Shown here in pieces: positions 47,519 through 59,079 of a stretch of DNA of 64,000 bases. Source of the DNA: Lantana camara (Eukaryota > Streptophyta > Magnoliopsida > Lamiales > Verbenaceae); the NCBI GenBank assembly GCA_037501455.1, contig CM074858.1, forward strand, positions 18,216,501 to 18,280,500, given 5' to 3'. The notes under the pieces were generated by a model, which searched no databases, was not told where the DNA came from, and saw only the letters and a program-made list of their open reading frames with translations. How positions within the stretch are numbered: the first letter of the stretch is position 1; every line of letters begins with the position of its first letter. Made by a program: the position numbers and the translations under genes.

Positions 47519-49519
47519 ATGAAGACTTAAAACTCATGTAAGGTTGTAGGTCATATTAACTAAAAGAAAGAAAACCTTACCTTGTCGACCAAACCGAACG
47601 AAACGAGCCAAAAGACACCTAAAGGACTACCTCCACAACAACGGGACGAACCCAAGAACAAAACAAAGAACGAGAGACATACTTAGACTCAATATGAACC
47701 AATTAGACACTCGACAAATGCATATAAATGCAAATGATGCATAAAGAATGCAACAAAGTAGAACTTAGATCACATTAAGCCATATTAAATGATATTGAGT
47801 CATAACTCACATATTTCACGTTAAACAAGTTCATAAATTTCATACAATGAACATAAGGAATCATAAAACATGTTAGCAATGCATACATTTCATAACAAGA
47901 ACAAGAAAATTACATGCAAGACAAACAGACAAGGTATGAAGTCATGCATGCATGTAAGAGAGCATAATTGCACATTTCACGTGAAATGAACCTATAAACT
48001 TAATACAACATTCATAACACATTACTTAAACATAAAACATACAAAATTCATACATCAACAAGTTATAGAACAACATTTCATACATATAAATAAGCATACA
48101 TCATATTGGGATCAAGATCGGGGAGGGAAACGAGTGAAACGAACAAACAAACGAAGAAAACGCACAAACAACCAAGCTGGGGGAAGTAACGCCCATTAGT
48201 CCCACCCTTGCACAACCCAGGTAACGGTCGTCACCTGGTACAATAGCTTCCAGCTGGGAGTAACGGCTGTTACTCCCAAAACACCACAAAATCCCTAATG
48301 GGCGTTAGCCCACGCAGGGCTGGAATTTTTGAATTCCAGCCCCTGCACCAGACACGAAACACCAAGGAAACCACCCCACACCCAAGCCAACACATCATAC
48401 AAGGTTTATCCAGTAAAGATTCAAAGATTCATGCCCTAAAACATGCAAAAACCGAAGCTAAACTCATGAGAAATGAAGAGATGCTTAAACAAGTTCATGT
48501 TCTTCAAGTTCATTAAAAATCCGTTATTGGTGGTTTGATATGCAGACAACTATCATGAAATTCATTGCTCATAATTACAAAGAGAAAGGTCTTAGGAACA
48601 TGTAACTAGCTCCAAATTAAGAAATACAACAAGAATGAGCAAGAATTCATCAAATAATCCATTAACCCTTACTATTCATGCCATATGTTATAAAGTGCCC
48701 AAAACAAGGAGAAATCTTGCAAACTTGGAGTTAAAATGATCATAAAGAGATGTAGAGCACAAATAATAACTTACCTCTTAATTTAGAAGAGATTTGATCA
48801 AGGTTTGAGCTCAAATATTGGAGAGATGAATAGTGGTGGGTTTCTTCCTCCTTTCTTGCTTCAGCTACAAATTCTCCCTTTTTCTTAGCTTGGGGTCCGA
48901 AATGGGCAAGGTTAGAAGATATAGGGGTAAGTTAGTGGAGTGTGGGCTCTGGTTTGAGTAAAAAAGGTGTTGAAATGAAAAAGTTATGGCTACTTTAGTC
49001 AAAGGTGGCAAATCTATCACACGGGCTCGGTTCGAGCGAAATACGAGGGATCAAATGGTTTAAAAAAATATAAAGTTGGGTTCCTTAGCTTTCTTTCTTT
49101 GTTATGAGTCCAACATGTCTTTCGGAATTTGAATCTGAACTCCCGAGATTGAGTTACGCCTTCCGGAACCCAAAGCGCGCTAAAACAAGTTAGGCCCTCA
49201 AGTCCCAACAAATAAAACGGTTCGAAAACCGTATTCAAACGAACTCAAAATTATGCAACGAGCAATTAAATACATTCATAACACATATAATTCATGTATA
49301 TCACGTAGTCACAAAATTAGAATCGAAAACGGGTTCAAACGAATCAAGAATGAGGCAAAAAGAGGAAAAACGTTCAAAATTCTAAACACATACTTAGCAA
49401 ATAATTCAAATATTATCAAGAATATTAAGTAAACAACATTGCATAATTAAATAATTTAAATGCTCAAGTAACACTCTCGAGACGGTGTACCTATATGGCT
49501 AGACGAGCGGGATGTTACA
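46261..49519 (-). mobile_element. Family D 5' LTR (3.26 kb)
   Basis: On the minus strand TGTAACATCCCGCTCG (49519) to ggggtactaca (46261). It contains a consensus splice donor aagag|GTAAGT (48774), a palindrome cluster (48182-48340), two (TA)n arrays (47395-47418, 47482-47515) and an acceptor TTGAGTTGCAG|GTT (AG 46683-46682). The last 150 bp align with the family A LTR end, including cgggggatgt and gtttcgttacac. Confidence 0.85.
48182..48340 (-). repeat. GC-rich palindrome cluster in family D 5' LTR
   Basis: GGAGTAACGGCTGTTACTCC (48257-48276) and the 9-bp stem GCTGGAATT/AATTCCAGC (48319-48340, loop tttg) are intact. Two further dyads, near 48185 and 48217-48238, are partly decayed compared with the 3' LTR. 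The cluster starts 434 bp after the splice donor. Confidence 0.8.
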
Positions 49520-50786
49520 GCTGCAAATGAGCTATATGATGTAGAAGGTGTTGAACGAAACGATGGTGAGAAGAATAATGAAGGTGAGGAGAAGACTGTA
49601 GAGGAGGAGAAGGCTTAAGAGGGTGTGAAGATTTCAAGGGTAGATTCCGTTGATGAAACCATTTGTAACGTTTTAACTTATTTGAAAGATGAATGGAGAG
49701 TTACTGCTGATGAAGTTGAGAGAGTTGTTGCTAATGAAGTTGAGCGAGTTGCTACTGATGAGGTTGAGCGCTATGCTGTGGTTGTTTCTCAAGATGCTGC
49801 TGAGTTCCCTCTTAAAGCAGCCCATGTTGTTAAAGATGCTGATAATGATGATTTTGTTACCCCAATATATTCTATTGACAAAGATTTGAACTTGTTGTTG
49901 GGTAGAAAGGACTTTGATGGGTGTGCATCTTTGAACAATGAAGCCCTTACAATGATTAATGTCTACTCTGCGACGTTCAAGTAAGTTGTTCTTGATGCGT
50001 AATTAATTTAGTAATTTGTAACTCAATTTTGTATCAATGCATAATTTTTTATTTTTTATTTTGCTAGTGATAAGGTGGTATATGTCAGTGGGGATGATAC
50101 TCGGGTGTTTGTGAGTGATATTATGGGATTGCTATAGGGTCAGTCCATTAGTCAACAGGTGTACGAGGCCTATTTTGATATTTTGATGGGTAGTGGATAC
50201 ATTCTCGAAAAATCCCACAAAATCTATTACGCTTCTTCATTTCTCACGCAACATATAATAAGTTTAGTGAAGGGATCCAATGGAAACCAATATCTGTTGA
50301 AGAAGAAGATGGATAATTTTCTTAAAAACCCGAAATTGAGGAAATATGCTTTTCTGCAACTGGAAATGCTCAACAGTGTTGTTATTAACGAATGCCGATA
50401 CATTATATTTTCATTGCACACTACAAATCATTGGCATTTGGTAGTTTACAACACAAGGGAGATGAAGTTCTTTGCATACAACTCCATGAGTTCGCCTAAA
50501 ACACGTCACACGGAGAAAGTATGAGGTCGTTTCATGAAATCATATTGGGATTTGGGAATATAAGGTTATTGCCACAATTAAGGCAATAGATAAATACCCA
50601 AAGCCCGCTACCTTCCATAGTCAAGAACCAGAAAGCTTGGACTGTGGGGTGTTTATTTTCCCCTATGTGGAGTCACTTGCAAAGAACACCGCAGAGTTCA
50701 AGCAGTTTGCAAAAGGAATCCCCATCGCGGAGTACAGTGTAAATATCATCCATTACATATTGAAATATGGTTGTCAGCAATTGTGA
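49520..50786 (+). pseudogene. Ulp1-type (C48) cysteine protease gene, 3' part
   Basis: Resumes the gene split at 38079 (..KRKKA / ANELYDVEG..). An acidic stretch with an in-frame TAA at about 49616 is followed by VDETICNVLTYLKDEW. Then comes an exon end TTCAA|GTAAGT (49981), an acceptor ttgctag (50066-50067) and another TAG at 50135-50137. The protease part has NHWHLVVYN (catalytic His, about 50425-50455), AYNSM (Asn where Asp is usual), a one-base frame break near 50520 or a lost intron, then SQEPESLDCGVFIFPYVESL with Gln and the nucleophile Cys (about 50625-50670). The stop is at 50784-50786. Ulp1 domains remove SUMO, and transposon-borne versions are common in plant Mutator-like elements. 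The stops mean that it is dead. Confidence 0.75.
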
Positions 50787-50889
50787 ATGTTATGCAATTT
50801 GTACGAATGAACTAATAACTTTCTACTTTGTACTTGCTAACTATGGTTGTACCTTTTATGATGAATGACAATGGTTGATTCTGAACTAT

Positions 50890-51800
50890 AAGTAACAATT
50901 TGCTGAGTGATGAAGTGATATTGCGTAACTAAATTCACAGTTTGTTGAATTTAGAATTGGTGATGCGCTAAACTGAACTCATAGTTTATAGAGTGATGAA
51001 TTGGTTACTCAATAACTGAACTCACAATTTGTAGAGTAATGAATTGGTAACTCAAGAATTGAAGTCAGTTTATAGAGTGATGAATTGTTAACTCAAGAGA
51101 ATTACAAAAGTTTAAGTTACCATTGTAACTTAATAGAATTACAAAAGTTTAAGTTATCACTATACAAAGTTTAAGTTTCAGAATTACCCATTCATCACTC
51201 TACAAAATGTAAGTTCAGTTCAGATTCCCAATTCATCACTCTACAAAATTACAGTTTAGTTCCGCATTCCCAATTCAACACTATACAAACTGTAATTTCA
51301 ATTCAGAATCACCAATTCATCACTCTACAAAATGTAAGTTCAGTTCAGAATTCCCAATTCATCACTCTACAAACTGTAAGTTTAGTTCTGCATTCCCACT
51401 TCAACACTCTCCAAACTGTAAGTTCAGTTCAGAATTACCAATTCATCACTCTACAAAGTTCAGGTCAAATTCCCAATTCATCACTCTATAAACATACAGT
51501 TTAGTTCCGCATTCCCACTTCATCACTTTACAAACTGTAAGTCCAGTTCAGAATTACCAATTCATCACTCTACAAACTGTAAGTTTAGTTCCGCATTTCC
51601 ACTTCATCACTATACAAACTGTAAGTTCAGTTCAGAATTACTAATTTATCTCTCTACAAACTATAAGTTCAGTTCAGAATTACTAATTAATCACTCTACA
51701 AACTGTAAGTTTAGTTCCACGTTCCCACTTCAACACTCTACAAATTGTTAGTTCAGTTCAGAATTACCAATTCATTACTATACAAATTACTAGTTCAGTT
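50890..51800. repeat. 42-bp minisatellite with inverted arms
   Basis: The right arm (51160-51800) has about 15 units of accaattcatcactctacaa plus actgtaagttcagttcag. Many alternate with a variant (tttagttccgcattcccact) giving an 84-bp higher-order step. The left arm (about 50890-51090) has about four units of the same sequence in reverse complement (agagtgatgaattggt). A short non-repeat centre joins them. It fills the gap between the 3' ends of the Ulp1 and GRF genes. Confidence 0.85.
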
Positions 51801-51993
51801 CAGGGTATATGCCCTTGAAACGCAGACCATACGTTCATTCCCGCATTCGCCAAACGAGAAAATCAACAACCCAATATATACTGCAAATATTTATTGCACA
51901 TTGGAAATACATGTTCCTTTAATGTAGTATTACAACCGAGGGTGAACTATTACCAAAAATGAAAAATCACTCATAATCTTACATAAAGAGGAA

Positions 51994-52308
51994 TCAAATA
52001 AAGCATCGTACTAGGAAAGATAGCCATGAGACAAGAAAAAGAGCTGCCAAAAAATTAAACTTCATCTTCAGAACTCTAATTTCAGCATCCAAAATACTAA
52101 TCTTTTTGTTATAGATAGAAATAAGTGCTCTCATTTCAGGGGTCGGTTCTAGATCGATCCACTCCCACATGATACAAGTTCCCTTGCGACATTTAGCAAA
52201 CCATCGATGAGGATTTTTGGGAGTCATAGAAGTGAAAACACGGGCTGCAACACCACAATAACATAACGGCCTCTGTTCACCCTGCGCCGACGATGTTGAA
52301 GGAAACAT
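51994..52308 (-). CDS. GRF-type zinc-finger protein with C-terminal membrane segment
   Basis: A 104-residue intact frame. Residues 1-14 are Ser-rich. C16 and C18 (CYCG), FTSMTPKNPHRWF at 25-37, C40 and C45, and WEWID at 48-52 make a GRF zinc finger (PF06839-type), thought to bind nucleic acid. Residues 60-83 are a short amphipathic or coiled stretch and 84-103 a hydrophobic membrane segment. Plant GRF proteins with this order (finger, coil, membrane anchor) exist as many small copies, often inside transposons. It lies convergent to the Ulp1 pseudogene across the minisatellite. No clear promoter was identified. It may be expressed or may be a recent relic. Confidence 0.7.
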   Translation of the reverse strand: MFPSTSSAQGEQRPLCYCGVAARVFTSMTPKNPHRWFAKCRKGTCIMWEWIDLEPTPEMRALISIYNKKISILDAEIRVLKMKFNFLAALFLVSWLSFLVRCFI

Positions 52309-52828
52309 AATTAAAAGAATATCTGCCCATTAAAAATTATTGAAGCGTTAGTTGAGATCAAGAAATAAAAGAAAGACAACACGATAAAACAAACTAACAA
52401 CCATTTCCAGAAAAACATTGCAACAACATCAAAATGCAAATGAAACACAAACAGAACAATCCAAACAAATTAGGCACAGACAGAACAAAATAGATTACAA
52501 CATCGATAAATTCAAATCTAGTACAGCAAACGGCCTCAGACAGTTTCGCTAAATTGCTTTATCGTCCTACTCTTCGTCGGCAGCAGAAAATTAGGACACC
52601 AATCGCTAAAAGAAAGCGTGAAAAAGAAATCTCTGGTGGTGGCTGATGAAAGTTGGTAAAGTGCAGGTGTGGATAAAGCAAAAATGGTTTGGCGGGAGGA
52701 AAAACATAAGGGCAAAACAAACTTTTTAGGTGATTGGGGGGTTTAAGAAAAATATGTTGCGAATTAGTGATTTAAATCATAGATTTTTCAAATTAGGGGG
52801 GTTTAGGATTAGTTTTCAATATATTTGT
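52309..52828. other. Upstream region of the GRF gene
   Basis: No gene. Two blocks of aattRgggggg-type sequence near 52733-52760 and 52790-52805 suggest a transposon end, but I could not find a matching inverted end on the left. Confidence 0.35.
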
Positions 52829-53986
52829 TACTCTTTATTAATTCCTCGTTAGGCTAGCTATAGTTACCAATTACCTTAGGCTCCCTCGTTTCTTCTTACT
52901 TTTTAGAATAATCTGAAGAAACTCCTAAAGACTATTCCCTAACTATCTAATAACCTTTTCAGAAACTCCTTCAAAGATTCAATTAACTAATTGCTTTACG
53001 AGCTAAAGAAACACTAACCCTAACCGTTTTAGTAGAAACTCCTACTTCATCTAATTAGACCGAATTATTCCACAACATAAAATCAGCCGAACTTAACAAC
53101 CTAGTGTTAATTGCTACTTCGTTAATTGTCCGGCTAGACTCCACCAAACGAATTAACTAGCTGTATGTGAATTGCTAACTCTAAGATTCGGTGCCAAAAT
53201 CAAAGAATAAGGCTAAACCCAATGGCATGAAATCGGAAATAAAACGGATAACTTGAATTAATCAACCCCAAACAAATTGTCTCACACAATCTAACACATG
53301 CTTGAAAATTCCCAACTAACAAATAAATTAGCTACTCATAATGAAATTAAACAAACGAAATCTTGAAATCAACATAGTACTTCAAACGAAATAAAAGGAA
53401 GGAAAGAAAATAAAACTATGTGATATGCAAAAAGCCTCTTCCCGAACGGCATAAGAAGTTGTCCCCCGAATGTCTAGCTGCTGCGTGCCTTATGTAGAGA
53501 TAAGGATTGAACTTCCTCCTCCACTTCGTCACCCACGTTCTGCTATCAACTGGGATCATAATTCTCAAAGTAATACCCATTTGTAACTGTCCAAAACGTG
53601 CAGCCCCACTTCTTTGTGTGAATTAATTTCCAAAGACAAGTAGGAGGTTGTGGACTCTTGTGGCAATTAATTAGAACGTAAGGGCTTCCGCCATAGTGTT
53701 GCATGGGCCTTATGTCACAAAAATATCAAGTGTAATCTCCCAGAATGGGCCATGGTTGCAATGCCTTCATCTGATCCAAAAAGTGCTTTTTCATCATAAA
53801 TGATGGTGTGGGCTTTTCCCAAAAACGTAGGTCTGCTCCATTTTTTTGCCAATACTCTTCAAATTCTTCCAATTAGATTTCCTACATAAAACATAGAATT
53901 TTAATCAATTATCCATAATTAAATTGAATAGTGGATAAAATATAGAAATTCTAAGTTCCATAATTAAATGAATATGCAACGTATCA
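52829..53986 (-). other. LTR-like repetitive sequence, unclassified
   Basis: On the minus strand it runs from TGATACG (53986) to a possible ..GAGTAACA (52829) and reads like an LTR or its internal leader. There is no coding sequence. I found no second copy, no matching target duplication and no PBS, so limits and class are uncertain. Confidence 0.3.
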
Positions 53987-56900
53987 AAGCCCTAACTCGA
54001 GTTTTGAATAAAACGGTTTAAAAAAATAAGTTACTATTCATCCTACGTTTCTAACTTTTTATCGGTAAAACTTTTTATAGTCAATATTGGGCTCAAAACG
54101 ATTGTCGATTTATTTTATGACGTTTTAAAACAATCCAGACTTTCAAATCATGTTCGGAGGTCGTTTTTCATTCATATTCGTTTAAAACATTCAAATTTCT
54201 ATTCTTTAAAACTAATATATCTTTCTAAAGGTAAATCCGTTTTCTTCGAATAAATATTCGTTTCGAAGCTAATTTTTGTCCGATTCACATATGTCAACTT
54301 CCAGTAGCTCGTCTTCGTGTTTACCATGTTAAATTACCTAAATACCCTTCATTTCCCATTTTTATTTAACGCTTAAGGCCAAGCTTACAAGAGAAGCTAC
54401 TACCATTTGCTCTCCTACCCTTGGAGATAGTTTTATTGCAAGGTGAGGGGCCTCCCAACAAGTATAAATACCCCCCTAACTCATTCATTTCCTCTTGCAC
54501 CAAGTCTTGTGTTGACAAGCACTCCTCTCTCCCTCCATTTCTCTCTAGTGCCGAAGCACTTCCCCTCCCCTTAGGTTAGTTGTTTTATTTTTTTTATGCT
54601 ATAGTTTTATGTTATGTTTTAGTTTAATTTATATTTTTATGTTATGGCTTATTTATATTATGTTTAGGTTGGGTCTTAGGGTCTTCCCTAAGCCATATAG
54701 GATTTTATTTTATGCATTTATGGTATAGTTTTTATGATATATTTGAATAGTTGTTTATGTGATTTAATTGTTTATAATATGCTATGATATGTTATGAATT
54801 AGTTTAATATATGCTATGATCATGCTTTAGGGTTTATATATGTTGTATATTGATGTATGTTTATGATATTTAAATTATGTTCATGCATGTTATTTAATGG
54901 AATAGTATTATATGATCAATAATGTCACAACATGTTACATATAGTCAATTGATTTAATTGTCACATATTATATGATCAATGCTCATGCTAAGGTATGACT
55001 TATGTTATGATATGATGCTACATTGTTATATGATTCATATATTATGAATTGATCTTATGTTATCACTTGGATTGATGGAATATTGTTTGATCATATCTTA
55101 TACACGTGATTAGTGTCACGCCTTATAACCTAAGATAGAATAGTACTTTAATTAGACCTTGTAACCTTAGATTATATCTTTTAATCTAGATCACACATAC
55201 CTCTAATAATATGAACTTGAACCATAGGTTATAACAAGATCATAATTTGTTAGGGAGTATGTGTCGTGTATGTGCATAGTGTGCATGTGTGTGTGCGTGT
55301 TCGTGTGTGTGCATGAGTGTGTGTTTAGTATGTGGGTTTGACCCGAACCCTTTGACCCGATATGTGAATAGTAACTATGAATAGTAATCTTAAATAATAA
55401 CCTTGAATGGTAATCTGGAATAATACTTTTGAATAGTACTTTTAAATAGTAAAATGAAATAAAATTCGGGATATCTAATTAGACGTTTGCACTTAGGGTT
55501 TCCCAACCTCGGGTCTAAAATATCTTCTCAAAATGAGTTCTTTTTCGTGGATTTATTTCATAACCTTAGAGTTACGTTAGGATTCATAATTTGACTAATA
55601 CTTACTCGGCTTTAGTAAGATCATAGTCTCATGTTAAGATAACTCACTTCAACGTGTTTCTTTATGTGATAACTTATCTCTAATACCTTGAATGGTATTG
55701 CTCTCATGTGTTATCTCCTTATGTGACTTCATCATTCATATGCATCATGTAGAGTGGGTCTTAGTTCTTAAGCTCACTTTAGTACGTCACTTACAAGAGT
55801 TAAGGTTGAGCACTAGGATCTCCAAGGCACTGTTTAATCATACTACGCATCTTTACCTATTACTAGGTAAGGTTAACTATTTCAAACTGGAACCATGATT
55901 ATATATATAGTATCAAATGTTTTCAAAACCAACACTTAGTTCTTTTAATGCATTACTTTAAACCATTCCCTTATTGGGACAACTCTTTCATCAATTTATT
56001 CAACTATCATATATCGTTTCAAATATCATATTTATTCATCTCATTTGTCGTTTCAAACAACCATATTCATTTATTCAAAGTTATCGTTCATCGTTTATCT
56101 TTCATCGTTCATCATCGCATCATTTCATTGTCCTTCACGGACTTCATTATATTCAAGCATTCGGATTTACTCCGGATGTTCATTCATATGCAAGCTTTAT
56201 CGTTCATCGTTGTTGGGCCCGACGGTTATGTGTGGAAGTGATGCTCGGGAGGTGAGCGCCAACGACATCACTAATACCAGCCGTCACCATTAGACAATTG
56301 ACACCGACTTTAATCGGAGGTTGGTTAAGTCAGGACAATCTGTCGGAGAAAGGAACGTAAATCCTTATCTCATTCATCGTTTATCGTCACCTAGGGCTAG
56401 CTACCCGAAGTGGCACCGGAGAAGGGTGGTGCATGTGTGTATGTTCAAGATGTTGTTGATCTCGGTCCAACATCGCTCATTGTTCATTGTTTTCAAGGAG
56501 TAAGGGTGGAAGATGCCTAGCTTGCGGGCATAAATCATTTTATAAACATTGGTTCATATTTATCAAAGTTATCCTTTACCCCTATCCCGTTTTATTAAAA
56601 TCATATGAACCAAATCATATCATATGTTTGCGTGTGTGACATCATCATTTACATATCAAATGTTTTCATTAAGTATTTATCTTTCAAATCATTCTTCAAG
56701 GTAAACTTTATTCATTTCAATTATCCTTTCATTTCAAGAGTATTCCTTTTAAGTACTCCATCACTTAGTCACTTTGACTAATACCTCTACCTGTTTTCTG
56801 GCCTCATGGTTTCAGGTCTTGCAGCCGCACTCTAGAGGTATCTTGAAGCTCTAGAATGTCTATTTTGCCCGAGTCAGGACTTATATGTTATTAATCTATT

Positions 56901-57173
56901 TTGTGTCCTGCATTATGATATGTGGTTGCATATGTTCCTAGCTTTATTCTGTAACTTGATACACTGCTACTCTACTTACTATATGCTCCAGTGACATTGT
57001 CCAATTACTTATATCTTATCATTACTTGTCTCTTCTACTTAAACGTGACTGTATTGTTCTGAATATGTGCTCATTACTTGTCACCACCACGCATGGATTT
57101 AATAGAATGAGCTAAGTAGTGGAATCCAATTTTTTGGTTGTTTTGGCTAAAAACATGACATATGATATGTTTA
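53987..57173 (+). other. LTR-like region of another gypsy family
   Basis: A TATA box (agtataaatacccc, about 54459-54472) is followed by a TC-rich leader and cttag|gttag. AT-rich sequence full of atgttatgat words follows, like the family A and B LTR interiors. Next come a cgttcatcgt-rich stretch (about 56060-56210), a gggcccgacgg block (56213) and ggtttcaggtcttgcag (about 56808-56824), reminiscent of the family B LTR 3' part (ttttcagctttcttgcag). No termini were found. It is probably a decayed solo LTR. Confidence 0.35.
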
Positions 57174-57189
57174 TAAAATATACACGTCA

Positions 57190-57372
57190 CCAACGGGCAA
57201 TTGGCTCAAGTGGATAGGGGTTTGAGTTCACTTCAGCAAGGTCTCGGGTTCGAACCTTGTGGATGTAAAAATCTACGTTGGGAGAGGTCCCCGCAATAAG
57301 CGCCTTCAGTTACCTCGGGAGATTAGTCTTTCACTCAATTGGGTGGGGGGAAACTTTGAGAGATCAAAAAAA
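57190..57372 (+). mobile_element. tRNA-derived SINE with 16-bp TSD
   Basis: About 183 bp with a pol III A-box (TGGCTCAAGTGG, near 57202) and B-box (GGTTCGAACC, near 57247), ending in an A-rich tail (caaaaaaa). The flanks 57174-57189 and 57373-57388 are both taaaatatacacgtca, a perfect 16-bp duplication as made by LINE machinery. No coding content. Confidence 0.93.
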
Positions 57373-57580
57373 TAAAATATACACGTCAATTGTATTTTCA
57401 CTAAAACTAACAAATTCTACAAATACAAAGATTGGATGACGATTTTCAACGAAAATTTATCTAAATGATAAATTACAAAACGAGGTAAATTTCGAATGAA
57501 ATTTTTTTCCCCCCTTAAAGATAACATGTATCAAGTAACATGGCATTAATAAGTTAGGGTAATCCTTTCATTTAATTTAA

Positions 57581-58566
57581 GGGATAATTACCAACGCCCC
57601 CCTGAGGTTTGGCGTTATTACAGAATACCCCCTGAGGTTTTGAAAATTACGAATTCCCCCCTGGGCAGTTATCTCCTCCGTTAAATTTAACGGATTGTGT
57701 GAAATTTACTATTTTACCCCTACTATGTTGAAACTCAGGAGGGTATATGTAATAAAGAGCCAAAGATAAGGGGGCTAATGCAAGGACTGAAATTGTTAAG
57801 GGGGTTTGATGTAAGTACTTGAGTTTTATGTCTACCTAGAATTTTTTTTTTAATAAAATGCTACTTAATGTTATTTTAATATTTTTATGATAAACTAATT
57901 TCATACCTACAGTTTATGGATGTTTAATATTTTCTGTAGATATTGACCATACATGTTCAATATTTGAAATAATTGTTTAAACGGCTGGCGGATATTTTTG
58001 TGAATTTACTAATGCATTTGTTGATATTAGTGTATTTGTTATGATTTTCAATTTTTGAGGGAAAAAAATTTGATAATGCACTAGTTGATCTTTGTGTGGG
58101 TTTTTTTATATGAATTTTTATTTTGAGGGAGAATTTGTTATAATTGCAAATAAATTATTTTAAATTAATTTTAAATGGACTTGTACAAAATATATTTAAA
58201 ACTAAGAAATAAATAAGAAAGGAAATTTATAACTTATCATATTTTATAGAAATAAATATGCATGGAATATCTAATTCAATTTATATTTATAGATAAAATA
58301 TTAAATATTAAATTAAATAACAACTTTTTAAATACAAAAAATCTAAAATTAACTAATATTACAATTATATCATTAAACTCTAAGTAAAATTACAATATAC
58401 CCCCTAAGGGTGTTTTCGGAATTTAAATTTGAATTTAACGGTGTAATTAACGGCCGGTGCTATTTGTAAGCAAGGGTGTCCTATTCAGGGGGGAGTTCGT
58501 AATTTCCGAAACCTCAGGGGGTATTCTGTAATAACGTCAAACCTCAGGGGCGTTGGTAATTATCCC
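57581..58566. mobile_element. Non-autonomous Mutator-type TIR element (986 bp)
   Basis: Ends GGGATAATTACCAACG and its near-inverse CGTTGGTAATTATCCC, with long terminal inverted repeats through CCCCTGAGGTTT and a second ccccctgaggttt block. The 9-bp target duplication ttaatttaa is perfect (57572-57580 and 58567-58575). The AT-rich interior has no transposase. The arm motifs are shared with the MITE at 36664. Confidence 0.92.
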
Positions 58567-58843
58567 TTAATTTAATGCGAATGTATATGTTAAACGACCT
58601 TCTTCTAACTTCCAAAATCTTTTGTTCTTAAAGTGAGAATTAATTACATTATTTGAATAGAGACCTCATGCATCCAAATTTAATGATAATATATTTTGTT
58701 GTCTTTTTGTTTTGCTAAAAAAATAAAAAATAAAAAATATGTTGTCCTTTTGCTCTCCTATCATATTACAAGATCACACAAGAGACTTATTTATTATTAA
58801 TTCAAACTCGATTTTAATAGAACTCAATTAATTATATTAAGTA

Positions 58844-59048
58844 CTAGCATATTCCCCGTGCTATGCACGGTTATTATATAAAAACTGTTGATTTATACTA
58901 TTATATGTTAGTCATAAATATTGTAAATTAAGATAATAATAAAAAATATTTTATTTTAGAATATAAAATTAATTTATGCAAAATATATAAAATAGAAAAT
59001 CATCCAAATTAGCGTATAATACATTCTACCAAAACTTGGTAAATTTAA

Positions 59049-59079
<31 letters not shown>

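Noticed and set aside
47325..47537. Frame of repeated Tyr-Ile residues
   Set aside because: Translation of a (TA)n microsatellite.
50930..51800. Possible CRISPR-like array
   Set aside because: Units are contiguous 42-bp tandem copies without unique spacers, in a plant genome; it is a minisatellite.
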